This document shows, in pieces, positions 21,241 to 32,430 of a stretch of 64,000 nt of DNA. Below the pieces are notes generated by a model. It ran no database searches. It was not told the origin of the DNA and was given only the letters and a program-made list of their open reading frames with translations. The translations under genes and the position numbers were made by a program. Origin of the DNA: Dryobates pubescens (taxonomy: Eukaryota > Chordata > Aves > Piciformes > Picidae); contig NC_071646.1 in the NCBI RefSeq assembly GCF_014839835.1, forward strand, positions 1 to 64,000. The letters run 5' to 3'. Positions within the stretch are counted from its first letter, which is position 1. Each line of letters opens with the position of its first letter.

Positions 21241-22114
21241 GCATCACCGTGCCCGCCTCCACCCCCCCCACCCCCCGCCATGTGCTTTGTACCCCGGGAT
21301 GTGCCGTGCACCCCTAGATGTGACTTCCGATGCTGTGCCCCCTCCACCGCTCTACCCTGACCTCCCAGCTGGTGTCACTTAGGGGGTTTTCCCCACTGGA
21401 GGAGGGTGCATGTAGATGCCACACGCCAGGGTGACAGTCACCCTTCAATGTCACCCCGGCGGCCACCGAAGGCCAAGGCTGCTCAGCGGGGTTAATCATT
21501 GCCCAGAGCAGCCGGGCCAAGGCAGGTGTGAAAGGCTGTGCCCTTCCCAGGACTGTTTTCCTTTCATCAGCTGCATCCCCCAAGCCCTGAACCACAAAGC
21601 AAATACCCAGCAGGGCAGGGTGTGGTGGTGGCCTGTGGGATGGGGACACCAATGGGCTCTGGGGCACTGACCGAGGCCATAGGGTTGCCAGCAAGAGAGT
21701 GGGCTCGCTCCTGCCATGCTTCAGGCCTGGATTTCTTGGTGATAGTAATGTCTGTGCTATGGAGGATCTGGGCTGGAGTTGAGCTCCTGCCGTGGCACCA
21801 GCTCTTGCTTTGGTCAAGAACCCATCAGAATTGCCCATCAAGGAGAACACAAGCCCCAACAGCCAGGGTGAAGGAGGGTTAGGGTTGCCCACGAGAGGAA
21901 AGAGAGGAACGCTGCTGTTTCACCTTCACTTCGGCCAAAGGCACTGCCAACAGGCAGGTCGGCATGGCCAGTGCAGGATGGTCACCTGGAGACGTCCCCG
22001 TGGTGGCACCACCTGGCAGCAAGGGCACGGCTGTTTTCCTGCTCTGGGCAGGTTGCCCCAATGCCACGGTTTGGGGTGTGATAGGCGCAGCCACATCAGC
22101 AGATGGAGTCTCAC

Positions 22115-22120
22115 TATAAA
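22115..22120 (+). promoter_or_regulatory. CLPS: TATA box of CLPS
   Basis: TATAAA lies 42 bp upstream of the CLPS ATG, in the context CTCACTATAAAGCACCC. That places the start site around 22145 with a very short 5' UTR, as expected for a strongly expressed pancreatic secretory gene. Confidence 0.8.
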
Positions 22121-22161
22121 GCACCCACCAGCCCAGGGGCAAGGACACAGGTGAGCCCACC

Positions 22162-22257
22162 ATGGCCAAGGTTCTGCTCTCCTGCCTGCTGCTGGCCCTG
22201 CTGCTCCTGGCCCCAGCCCTGCCTGCCCCACATGAGCGAGGGCTCATCTTCAACTTG
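22162..22257 (+). CDS. CLPS: CLPS coding exon 1 (signal and activation peptide)
   Basis: Encodes MAKVLLSCLLLALLLLAPAL followed by PAPHERGLIFNL and ends at donor GTAAGA (22258). The phase is 0. Confidence 0.96.
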
Positions 22258-23218
22258 GTAAGAGGGACACTAACCCCAGCCATGCCATGACTGGGAGACA
22301 CCCTGAGTGCTGCAGTGGAGTTGGAGAGGTCTGCAGTGCTTCGGTCTCTGGCAGCAGCTCTCTGGGGGTGTCCTGGGGGTGTCCTTTATCCCCCTGAATG
22401 GGATCAAGTGTGGACAGAGAGAGACACGTTGCTCACCCCCCACCTCCCGGTGCAGGACGTCGGGGAGCTGTGCCTGCAGAGTGCCCAGTGCAAGAGCGGC
22501 TGCTGCCACCGGAGTAGTGGCCTGAGCCTGGCCCGCTGTGCACCGAAGGCAGCTGAGACACAAGAGTGTTCCCCAAAGGTAGGTCTAGCCCTGCGGGGAT
22601 GGGGACAGGGACGCTGAGGTGCTGGAGCATGTCCAAAGAAAAGCAACAAAGATGGTGAAAGGCCTTGAATGACTGAGGGAATTGGGGTGGTTTGATCTTC
22701 AGAAGGAGGCTGAGGGGAGACCTTGTCACCCTCCACAACTATCTCAAAAGAGGTTGGAGGCAGGTGGGGGTCAGTGTCTCCTTACATGCAGCAAGTGACA
22801 GGCCAAGAGGAAACGGCCTCAGGTTCAGGTTGGAGATTCACAGAAAGGGTCGTCAAGCTCTGGCACAGGCTGCCCAGGGAGCCGGTGGAGCCGCCGTCCC
22901 TGGAGGTGTTTTAAAGACACACAGATGTGGCACTGAGGGAGGTCGTTTAGTGGCAGTGGCTTAGCAGCAGTGGTGGCATTGCAAGCTCTAGGTGAGCGGC
23001 TGGACTTGACGATCTCGAAGGTCTCTTCCAACCTCAATGGTTCTACGGTTCTATGTCCCTGCCCTGCGCTGTGCCTTGATTCCCTACAGAGCCTCTATGG
23101 GGTCTACTACAAGTGTCCCTGTGAGAGCGGCTTGAGCTGTGACGCTGATAAGACCATCGTTGGCTCCATCACCAACAGTGACTTCGGTGTCTGCAAGGAC
23201 CCCCAAGAAGGGCTGTAG
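22162..23218 (+). CDS. CLPS: CLPS, pancreatic procolipase
   Basis: Three coding exons (22162-22257, 22456-22578, 23090-23218; 96+123+129 nt) give 115 aa. Human procolipase has 112. The start codon sits in a perfect Kozak context (CCACCATGG). A leucine-rich signal peptide (about residues 1-21) is followed by a short activation peptide ending in Arg and by the mature protein with ten cysteines in the colipase spacing, including SGCCH, YYKCPCESGLSC and DKTIVGSITNSDFGVC. Colipase anchors pancreatic lipase to bile-salt-covered lipid. Intron 2 contains a CR1 fragment. The gene is preceded by a TATA box and followed by an AGTAAA signal at 23331. It lies between LHFPL5 and FKBP5, as in mammals. Confidence 0.97.
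22456..22578 (+). CDS. CLPS: CLPS coding exon 2
   Basis: Follows acceptor GGTGCAG. Encodes DVGELCLQSAQCKSGCCH through ETQECSPK with six of the ten cysteines, and ends at donor GTAGGT (22579). Confidence 0.96.
22612..23058 (+). mobile_element. CR1 fragment in CLPS intron 2
   Basis: Starts near AAAGAAAAGCAACAAAGATG and ends TTCCAACCTCAATGGTTCTA; it fills most of the intron and ends about 30 bp before the exon 3 acceptor. Confidence 0.92.
23090..23218 (+). CDS. CLPS: CLPS coding exon 3
   Basis: Follows acceptor CCCTACAG. Encodes SLYGVYYKCPCESGLSC to CKDPQEGL and a TAG stop. The lipid-binding tyrosine-rich loop (LYGVYYK) is conserved. Confidence 0.96.
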   Translation, partial: SLYGVYYKCPCESGLSCDADKTIVGSITNSDFGVCKDPQEGL

Positions 23219-23330
23219 TGAATGAGGAGACCCCCTCAGTGACCCTGGGCTGCCCCTGTGCCCTGCTTCTCCCTCTCCCCAGGGATGTCTGGACTTGCCT
23301 ATGCTGCTCTGGCTGCTGTGGCAGGGTTTG

Positions 23331-23336
23331 AGTAAA
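23331..23336 (+). terminator. CLPS: Variant poly(A) signal of CLPS
   Basis: AGTAAA 113 bp after the stop codon is the only plausible hexamer before the next repeat. AGTAAA is a known weaker variant of AATAAA. Confidence 0.5.
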
Positions 23337-23689
23337 AAGAGCATCTTCTGAGCTGCAAGCCAGTGTTTTCACTCAAGGGGTTCCTCCAGCATGGGATGGG
23401 GATAAGGCCAGAAGGTTCTGGAAAAAGCATAAGCCTTACCTGTACATGTGGTAATCGTCTAGGCTGGGACGGATCATGAAGGGAGCTTAGTTTGGGAGTG
23501 CAGGAGGATGCAGCAGCCCCAGGATGTGAAGGACCCACTCAGGACCCGATGGATTTAATTTATTTGCTGCTGTGGCTGCTCTCATTGGAAATGTCCCCTA
23601 GAAAAGGTTTGTCATCAGAGGAGAGTGGTCTGGGGAAAAGCAGACTCGGGGAGGATTTTCTCAGTGCTCGGCAAGAGCTAAAGAGTGGG

Positions 23690-23990
23690 GGGCAAGAGGA
23701 TGAGCCCAGACTCTTTTCAGTGGTGCCCAGTGACAGGACAAAGGCCAGCGGGCACACATTGGAGGCTAGGAGGTTTCATCTGATCAGGAGGGTGCTGGAG
23801 GCTTGGAGCAGGCTGCTCAGAGAGGTTGTGGAATCTTCTTCTCTGAAGAGCTTCCAAGCCCCGCCTGGCCATTGTGATCCTGGGCAAGCTGCTGTGGGTG
23901 CCCGGCTTTATCTGGGGGGTTGGACTGGATAATCTCCAGAGCGCCCTTCCAACCCCACCATGCTGCGATTCTGGGATACCGTGACAGGAG
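23690..23990 (+). mobile_element. CR1 fragment
   Basis: GTGCCCAGTGACAGGACAAA to CCTTCCAACCCCACCATGC, the usual CR1 3' end, downstream of CLPS. Confidence 0.9.
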
Positions 23991-23999
23991 CACGAAGGT

Positions 24000-25082
24000 G
24001 GGGTTGGAGCTGGTGGGTGCTTGGTGGTCATGCCACACAGTGAGGTCTAAATGACTCTGCACTTTGTCCTCAGGGTGGGCAGATGTGGCCAGGAGACGGT
24101 GGCCAGGAGATGGTGGGCTGGGTGAGAGTCACCCATAAAAAAGATCATTGTGCCCCACAAAGGACCTCATATGAGCAGCAGCTGTATGTGCCGTGGACAC
24201 CCCTCATCCAACACCTCCACTAGCATCCCATGGAGCAAATTCTCTGGCTGCGAGAGCATTGGGAAATTGGGATGAACTTGGGACGATGCTGGGAGCAGCC
24301 CAGACTGGCAGCAAGAAAGCAAATCCCCTTCGCTTTGCCCCTGGGACGGGGTGGTCTGAGGGGTGGGGGGTGATGCCCAGCTCGGAGACAGCAGTTTGGA
24401 CGTGGGGTTGGGGGTCCAGATGCGGTGGAGGAAGAGAAGGCACCTGCCTGGCAGGGCTGGGAGGAGCAGCAGGAGGTGAGGAGGTCACCGAAGTGTGTGG
24501 TCCTGGTTTCTCCAGTGCCACCTCCACCTCATGATGCAGGATGAGCACCAGGGCACCCATAGCACTGCCCCGGGAGGGCTGAGTACCCCAAGGCGGCGCT
24601 GCACTGAGTGGGGAGACAGGCAACACAAGGTCTCTCCCTGGTCTCACCATCTGCATGGGGTCCTCAGCCCCAGACATCATTCCACACCAGCAAGTAGCAC
24701 CTCAGACCGGTTGCCATCACCCACTACGCACACCGGGAGATACTGGGAGCCCCGCTTACCCAAAGCCAGCTTCACCCAGGCTGGTGTGGGCAAGATGCGG
24801 CCAGTGTCTGATCTCTGGACCAGCAGAGGGCAGCCGCAGCATGGCCACAGCCTGGGACCCCCTCATACTCTCCCTAGGCTTGGGGACACCCCTCAGCCTA
24901 ACAGGGACATCCCAGCACTCTCCCCCATCACCTCCCCCACCCCCCATCCCCCATCCCGAGTAGCTCAGCCTTGACGGAGGAGACACACCTGAAATGTACC
25001 CAGCCCCGCAGCCCTGACAGCTCTTCCTTGAGCCCTGCTTTGGTGATCATCCCCTGCCGGGCGAGGGGCATGCTGGCGGGGG

Positions 25083-25083
<1 letters not shown>
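24000..25083. other. Interval without a supported gene
   Basis: Unique sequence containing the forward CTCF motif. A short open minus-strand stretch beginning MPLARQGMITKAGLKEEL at 25072 is not recognised and is not called. Confidence 0.3.
24820..24833 (+). promoter_or_regulatory. CTCF motif, forward
   Basis: CCAGCAGAGGGCAG fits the 14-bp CTCF core CCASYAGRKGGCRS at every position. It lies between CLPS and the FKBP5 promoter. Confidence 0.65.

Positions 25084-25117
<34 letters not shown>
25084..25117. repeat. Poly-G run (34 nt)
   Basis: An uninterrupted G homopolymer. Its exact length may be a sequencing artefact. Confidence 0.9.
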
Positions 25118-25599
25118 CGGGCGGTGTGTGTGCACATTTTGAGTGAATTTGTGGTGTATCTGAGGCGGGTTTTGTTGTATTCCCATTTTTGTGGGGTCCC
25201 TGTGTTTGCAAGAGGAGGATGGGAGGACTGCAGAGGCGGGTGGCTATGCTGGAGCGGGGGGCACATCAATAGCCCCCATATACACCATCTTGTCCCTGTC
25301 TTTACTGGTGCGGCAGTGGTTCTGGACTGGTAAATAGTGGTTTAAACCAAACCCAAAACCCCCGGACGCCTGACTCATGATGTCTTTTAACAAACACAGG
25401 AAGGCTCCCCCTTGGGTCCCCCCCGCACATATGGGGTGCTGCCAGGCCTGGGGACAAGGGGAGGGGACAAGGGGGAGGCACCCACACCAGGGCGAGGGCA
25501 AGCAGATTTTGCTGTACTGAGGTCCCTAGCAAGAGTGCGTCGCGCTGCGCTACAGGGGGACGCGTCCCCTCACCGGGGATGCCTTCACCCTGGCTGATA

Positions 25600-26060
25600 A
25601 AGGGGAGGGCCCCTTCCTCCTCCCCCTCCCACCCCCACTCCCCCGCCCTCGATTTTGCACAGGAAGAGGCCGAAGTGGCATCACGGAGGGGAGCGGGGGG
25701 CACCCTACCCCCTCTCCACCTGCTCTCACCCCATCACCAAAATTGCTTTGCCATCCCCACCTGCCCCCAGTGTCCCCCCACCCTTACATCGGTGGAGCTA
25801 GCGGGTGGGGGAAGGTTTTTTCCGCTCCCTCCCAACCTCCCCCCTTACACTGGTGGGGGATAAGTAGAAGGTTTTTCTGCCCTCCCCCCCTTCCCTGCCG
25901 GGCTGTTTTTACCAGGAGGGTACAGGATGTTCTCGCAGCTCCTTCTCCCCAGCCTCCCTCCTCCCTTTCAACCCCCACTCCCCGCCCCCCACCACTCCCC
26001 GCCCCCCCTTTCCGCCCGCTCTCGGCCTTCACCTCTTCTCCTGCGCGCTGCTTTAACCCT
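25600..26060. repeat. Pyrimidine-rich tract
   Basis: Almost all C and T on plus (CTTCCTCCTCCCCCTCCCAC and similar), with little else. No gene seen. Confidence 0.6.
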
Positions 26061-26281
26061 TTTTTCTGCGTTTTCCCTTTTCTCACCATTAATTTCCTTT
26101 TGAGATCCGCAAACATGCAGCTGCAGCTCCATTTCTGACCATCCTTGTACCCCCAATTCACAGCCCTTTCCCCCCACCCCCAGCACCATCGCATGGGGGT
26201 CTCCAGTGGCGTGCCCACCCGATTCCCATCCTTTCAAGCCTGGGTGCACCCTCCCAACCCTGACACCGCCTCACATCCTCT

Positions 26282-26312
<31 letters not shown>

Positions 26313-26319
26313 AAAAAAA
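26282..26319. repeat. Poly-C run followed by A9
   Basis: 29 Cs then nine As, a homopolymer junction. Confidence 0.9.
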
Positions 26320-26639
26320 CACGGAGTCCAGAATAGCGGGGGAGGGTTATTTCTGCAGCCTTCGTCCCCATGAGCGGGGGGGGGAAATGTCCCGGAGTGG
26401 GGGGAAATGTAAATGCTTTTTGCAGGGTGCCCAAACTGCCCTGCACCCCCGCAGAGGAGGAGCCCATGCATATAGCCCTTAGCTTAGAGCAGTGACTTCG
26501 GGGTGGGGGGAGGGGGTAGCAGGCTCCAGGAACAGCCTGGTCCTCCCTCACTCCAGTTTGCTGCAGACTGGTGCCATGTGGGGCCCGATTCTGCAGCAGG
26601 GGCAAGGGGGGACTCCTTGGGCTTCTGTTGGAGGTTGTC

Positions 26640-26890
26640 AGGGGACTATGTGCTCTGGGAATGCCCCCAAGGGGCTGCACAGAGGCATTTTGAGGTGCCC
26701 AGGAGTGTTTAGGGAAGCCCAGAGGTGATAGGGGTACCCAGAGATGTCTAGGCATTCCCAGAAGTGTTATAGGGTGCCCAGAGGTGCTTGGGGAATGCCT
26801 AGAGATGTCTATAGGTGCCCCAGAAGGGTTATAGGGTGCCCGGAGCTGGGCATGCCCCCAAAATGTTCAGTGGTGCCCAGAAGCGATTGG
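26640..26890. repeat. Degenerate GGTGCCCAGAGGTG minisatellite
   Basis: Repeats of GTGCCCAG-AG-TG with a period of about 28 bp. Confidence 0.6.
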
Positions 26891-28089
26891 GGCTGCCTGT
26901 TTGCTTTTGGGGATGGGTTTTCTTTTTCTCCCCCTCCAGAGGCCTTTGTCCCCCCCCGCCCCCCCTTTCAAGTCAGGGCATGGCAAGGCAGTGACTGGTG
27001 CAGCCAGAGGGGTGCTAGTGGCCCATTTCAGGGTGGCTTTTAGTTGGGGGTAGCCCCTTCATTTGCCAGGCAAGAACTGTGGGGACAAAGGGTGATGCCG
27101 AGAGGGACACCTCAATCAGCTCTGGGGGCTCAGGGAACCTCAAATCCCAGGGGATATATCCCAGTCTACCCCATGCCAAGGTAGGACCCCTCAGCCTGCA
27201 CCTTGCAAGCCCTTATGGCAGGTCCAAGCCGTGGGGGCACAATGGGGTGCTTACCTTTCCCCCTCCCGTGAACCAAACCGCATCCCTGAGGCATGCGAGG
27301 GTTCATCCTGAGACTCCTCGAGGGGGGTTCCTAAATCTGGGCCAGGTTTGCACTGCCCCGGGGCCTGGGGATGGAGCTCTCGGGAAGCTGCCCTCCCAGG
27401 CGTGGCAGCCCGGAGCAAGCCTTCTAGCAACCGGGGGAAAAAGAAAAAAATCGTGGAAAGCTCTGGTTTGCTTCCTCTTGCCAAAACCCCTTGGTGAGGA
27501 CTTTTCCTGGCCTCTCCAGCTTTGCCTGCTCCAGACACGATGGAGGGAATAATCTCAGCTCTGCTCCTGTTTCTCTACTGTGATGATTTTTTTTTTCTGG
27601 GGTTGGAAGAAGGGAAGGGTTAGAGTTAGGAGATGGCAAGGATCATTTCCGGGGACCCCAAAATCTGGTGCTGAGGTATTTGTCCATTTTCCATCCTTGG
27701 GATTGACTTTGGGGCTGGGGGAATGACCAAGGTGGGGGGGGGCCTTGAGGATGCTCCCCCCATGCCAGAGCAGCCGCTGGCTGAGGACCGCACAGCTCGG
27801 GACACTGGTGGAAACTGTCGCTGGGACATGGTGGCATTGGGGTCCATCCAGGCCCTCTCAGCAGTCCCTCCTGATGCTTTTCAGTGGGGTGCAACTGGAA
27901 AAATCCTGGGGCTGAATGATTTTCACTGGAGGACTTAATTAGTGTGATGCAGGGAGGTGGGGAGTGCAGGGTGGGCTGAGACAGATGGAGGTTGGAGACT
28001 GGGTGCTTTGCAGGGGGTGGCTTCCCCCAGCTGGGACCTCCCTTGCTGGGTATTTTAAGCATGAAAATCCCTGAAATGCTAGGGAGTAG

Positions 28090-28530
28090 GGCTGGGGGAG
28101 TGGATTGGGGGGAGGCGGGGGGGGGGGGGAGGATACTGGGGGGAGGGTGGTTGTGGGGGGCTGTTGCAGTAGTGCTGGGTATATGCCCTGAGGGGTACTG
28201 GGGGTGTTGGAGGTGATGCTGAGGGGAAGGTGTGAGGGTGGGGATGCCAGGGGTGATATTGGGGGAGGGAAGGGATGGTGGCAGACAATGCTGGGGGCGA
28301 TACTGAGGAGTCCTTTCCAACCCCTAACATTCTATGGTGGGGGTCATGCCAGGGGTGATAATGGGGGGCGATGGTGGAGAGCAAGATGGGAGGTGATGAT
28401 GGGGGGTGATATTGGGAGGTTCTTTCCAACCCCTACCGTTCTGTGTGTGAGGGTTATGCTGGGGTGCGTGGTGGGGAGCGATGCCAAGGAGGCATGCCAG
28501 GGTGGTGTTTGATACTGATGGGCATGCTGG
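28090..28530. repeat. Degenerate G-rich repeat with CR1-tail-like phrases
   Basis: GGGGTGATATTGGG-type units. CTTTCCAACCCCTAACATTC and CTTTCCAACCCCTACCGTTC at about 28313 and 28420 look like CR1 3' ends captured in a tandem repeat. Confidence 0.55.
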
Positions 28531-28679
28531 GGCGGTAGGGGGTGATACCAGTGGCCCCACCAGCCGACAGGGACTGAGCAGGGGGACAGTCCGGTCCGGG
28601 GGTCTCACCAGCAGTAGGGAGGGGCTTTTCCTGCCTGCATGCTCGAAGGCAGTGGGCAGCCCCTGCAAAGCCCAGGCAC

Positions 28680-28890
28680 CCCTCCTGTGCCCCCATCCCG
28701 GGCAGGGCCGGCGCCGCGGAGCCGTTTCTCGCACACGCACCCCGGCTGCTGAGTCAGGCTGTTCCCGGCGCTCCCGCGGCCGGTACATCGCGTCCCCAGG
28801 CCGGGCGCTGGCACCGTGCCCGCCGGTCAGCCCAGGGCCGCTGCGAGCAGGGGCAGCGCCGAGGCCGGGGAGGTGCGGGGGAGGGGCAGT
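28680..28890. promoter_or_regulatory. Orphan CpG-rich patch with a MARE/AP-1 motif
   Basis: CpG-dense, non-repetitive sequence with TGCTGAGTCAG at 28747-28757 (near-perfect Maf/NRF2 or AP-1 site). No start codon or exon of a known gene can be placed here. Confidence 0.4.
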
Positions 28891-30509
28891 GAGGGGGATG
28901 AGGCTCTAGCGCCGGCCTGGGTCAACCTTGAGCATGGCCCTGCCGGGGGCCGAGGCCCTGCGGGGTGCCGTGTCAATGCTGGGCGTTGTGTGCCTGCAGG
29001 GTGCTATATCCCTTCCACGTAACACGTCCCTGCTGAGTGTGATCTTCCCGACTGGTGCTTCCTCTCTCTGATCGTCCCCAGATGCCCAACAAACATTCGG
29101 GCGGTCAGGGTCTTTTAAGGGTGCGGATCCCTTCAGCGCGCCCTTCCACACAGCACAGTTGAGCATCCCCAGAGGTGCTGCACCCTCCACCACCCCTACA
29201 CCCAACACAAGGGGAAAGGTGCCCTTGCACCCCCCTATACCTCCTGACACCCCCATGCTGGCAGGGCAGCTGGGGAGTCCCAGCCACCCTCCTCCCAGCA
29301 GAGGCTGGTACAGTTCATTACGTCCAGACCGGAATGTACTTTGTGTTAGAAGTGGCTGCAGGCCAGGACGGCAAAGCCGGACTTTATTTATCCTCCCTGC
29401 TCTGGCCCCGCTGCATCCTGCCCTCACCCAGATCTCTGGCAGGGCTGGAGCGAGTCCTGGTCCCTGCCCACTCCCCGTCAGCACTCATCTCCAGTCCTGG
29501 GGTGCAGGGGGTTTCCCCCTCTTCCCCAGGGGTAAATAATAATGGGAAATATTGATGTCCATTCAGCTGTTAAGAAGCTGTGTGGGAGGAAGAGCCGTGG
29601 GGAAGGTGAGGATTTGAGGGTGGAGCCAGACTTGGAGATGCCCCCTGCTTGCTTTCATGAGGGGTATTGAGGCAGGGGCCAGCATCTGAATCACAATCCA
29701 GAAATGTATGGTTGGAAATGCCCTGGGGATAGGACCAGCCTTGTCCGTGCTGCTCCATGGGGCAGGCTGAGGCCCGAGCTGGAGCAGAGTGTGCTCCAGG
29801 GGTCTCTGCGTGTGCCAGGGATGCCTCAGTCCCTCTGCTAGGAAAAACTCCATTGCAGGAGTCATGAGGCCAAGCAAGGTGTGGGGATCACTGCTGGAGG
29901 AGGGATCAGCCCAGGCTGAATCGAGCTTCTCCCCCCAGGCTGGATCCAGCTTCTCACCCCAGACTGGCTCCACCGCAATATCCAGTATCCCCCTCCCAGG
30001 GCTGGATCCTGCCATGTGCCTCCAGCCGTGGCACCAACATCCTTCCTGTGACCTATCCAGCAGGAAGATTTCTGGGAGGACTTCACACGGAAAGCAGCTT
30101 GATGGCTACTTTACACCCTCGGGCTCAAGCAGCCCCATGCCAAGTGGGTGGTCTTGCCCTGCTGCCCTCGCCCTCCTGTGTGCTCCCAATGTCCCCGTGT
30201 CCTCACTGTCTGTCCCTGCACACCTGCACCCAGGGCTGGTGGCAAGGACAGGGACAGGGTGTCCTCCTGTTCTCCGCTGCCTGTTGTGCAACACCCAGTA
30301 GCACCTCCTGTAAACACCCAGCTCCTCGCAGGGCCCCTGCCACTCTGTACCTCCTGAGGTGACAAACCAGCCCCTCCAGGGGCTACATGTGCTGGAAGCG
30401 TGCCCACGGTATCACCAGGCTGCAAAAAGATGCTTTGCTCCCCAAAACGGGCAGCAGGTGGATGTCCGGGTAGCAATGGGAAGGCCGTATTGGATTCCTT
30501 CAGGAGAGG

Positions 30510-30800
30510 CTCCTACATGAGTCACCCACCCTGGGGCCATTGCTTGTCACCCAGTGCCAGCGATTTGTGCAGGCACATGTGGAAGGAAACCGGGAGCAAC
30601 ACCATTTCCGGAGCTCTCCAACACGCACCAGAGATTCACCAGTGCAGCTCTGAGATGAGAGGCCGAAGTGGGGTGACTCCTCTCCTCCCCTCCCTGCACT
30701 CTCCAGGCAGATTAACGCTGGCTATTTTTAGCCAAAGACAAGGATGAATAAAAATATCCCACATTTAATTGTAATTTTCCTTTTTTTCTCTCTTTCAGGA
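30510..30800. promoter_or_regulatory. Possible enhancer with AP-1, E-box and MEF2 motifs
   Basis: Unique sequence with ATGAGTCAC (AP-1), CACATGTG (E-box) and GGCTATTTTTAGCC, a perfectly symmetrical MEF2 site (core 30722-30731). Inferred from motifs only; it lies 1.5 kb upstream of the FKBP5 CpG patch. Confidence 0.3.
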
Positions 30801-31199
30801 ACTGACACTGCCGCATCACACAAGGTGCTCATGGCTGGCACAAGGAAGGACATCGCTGGTGAAACGGGGTCTTGAGGTTTTGCTCCCCAGTTTGGGGGGG
30901 GGGATCTTTCCCCTGGACTACCCCCCCATCCTTTTAGGGCCAGGTGATGGTGGCACAGCAGGCACAGGGCTGGGACAGGACGTGTGGAGCCAGCTGGATG
31001 GTAAGGGGGAACAAGCAGTGCCCCTGGCAGCCACCCGTGATTATTTATGGAGCGGATTTCCTCCAGGTTGTGTTACAGGGATGGAGTTCAAGCATCCTCC
31101 CCCCTGAAAAAACGGAGTGAACTGGGACCTGGCACGGGTATCACAGTGATTTGGAAGATGGCTTTAAAATCCTGCCCTAGTGCTCTCTGCTCATGGGGG

Positions 31200-31375
31200 T
31201 TTGTTCTGTTTTGTGGGTTTTGGTTGTCGGGGGTGGGGTTTTTTAGTTTTTTTTTTTTGGGGGGGGTGGGGGGTGGCTGTTTTTGGTTTTTTTGGTTGGT
31301 TGGTTTCTGTTTGTTGGTTGTTTTTTGGTTTTTTGTTTGTTTGTTTGTTTTCTAACAAATTGCCTATTTTAGGAG
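31200..31375. repeat. T/G low-complexity tract
   Basis: Runs of TTTGG, GGTTGGTTGG and (TTTG)n on plus. Confidence 0.85.
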
Positions 31376-31429
31376 TGCAAAAGCAACCCGGTCTGGACAC
31401 CCCTGTTGCTGCCACGGACCCCATGGGTG

Positions 31430-31637
31430 CCCATGGGGTGATGCAGGGGGTGGGGTACCCGTGGGGTGTTGCATGGGGTTAAGATGTCTGTGGGGTGATG
31501 CTGAAGATTGGGACACACGTGGGGTACTGCACAGGGTTGGGGCACCTTCAGGGGCATTGCACGGGACAGGCTGGTCCCGTGTCTGGGGGGTCCTTGGGGC
31601 TGACGTGTCCTTGGGGAGGGGGGCTTGCACGAAAGTT

Positions 31638-31689
<52 letters not shown>

Positions 31690-32090
31690 CCAAGGGCACT
31701 GCTCAGGGCTGGGGGAACCTTGGAGGACTGCATGGAGCTGCACCCCTCACCCCCGTGAGGTCTGGGCCCACCTCGGGGGCATAACATAGTACAGGGAAAC
31801 TTCGGGGGCATCGGACGAGACCGGGGACCCCTCTCAGGGCACTGTCAGGACCGAGACCTCCCTGGCACATTGCACAAACGGGACCCTCTCCCGGGGCACT
31901 GCACGGCGGCGCTGCGGACCCCTCGCGGAGATCGTACAGTGCCACGACCCCGCGTGGTCGTCGCTTGGGACCAGGACCCACACCAGTAACACCGCAGGGG
32001 CCAGGACTCCTGCAGGGCCATCGCGCTGTACCGAGACTCCCCCGGGATATCGCAGGGAGCTAGAAACCCCCCAGGGCCACCACACAGCAC
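31430..32090. repeat. Degenerate GGGGCACTGCAC minisatellite with a (CA)n core
   Basis: Loose ~30-bp units containing GTGGGGT-TGCA or GGGCA-TGCAC. A perfect (CA)n microsatellite occupies 31640-31687. Confidence 0.65.
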
Positions 32091-32099
32091 AGAGACACA

Positions 32100-32430
32100 C
32101 CCCTCCCCCGCGACACCGCAGGCGGCCGGGACGTTCCCCGGTTCCCGCACGGCTTCGCCTCCCCTGCCCCCGTCCAGCGTCGGGGCCGGGCCGCGGCGGG
32201 GCGAACGCTCTTGATTTGCATAGGCGGCTGCCAGAGCTAGTCAAAAGGCACAGAGGGTGCTGTGGCTGAGACGGTCAGGCGAAGCGGCCAATGGGAGGTG
32301 AGCCGGCAGGCGGGGCGTGGCGGCAGGGGAGACTCGCCGGCGCGGCGGCGAGTGGCCACTCGGAGCCGGGCGGCGGAGGCGGCAGGTGGGTGCTGGTGTG
32401 CGGCCCTCGGTGGGGCTGGGGGTCTGGTGA
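32100..32430 (+). promoter_or_regulatory. FKBP5: CpG-rich promoter and untranslated first exon of FKBP5
   Basis: The densest CpG patch between CLPS and the FKBP5 coding exons. It has an exact octamer ATTTGCAT (32214-32221) and a CCAAT box (32288-32292). GCGGCAG at 32379-32385 is followed by GTGGGT, a possible donor ending the untranslated first exon. The first coding exon is 10.7 kb downstream; a large first intron is normal for FKBP5. The start site and exon boundary are inferred, not proven. G-rich minisatellites flank the patch on both sides. Confidence 0.55.

Noticed and set aside
24520-25078. Possible short minus-strand exons (MPLARQGMITKAGLKEEL and following)
   Set aside because: Plausible donors exist but no protein family is recognised, downstream joins soon hit stops, and a poly-G run lies at the supposed start.
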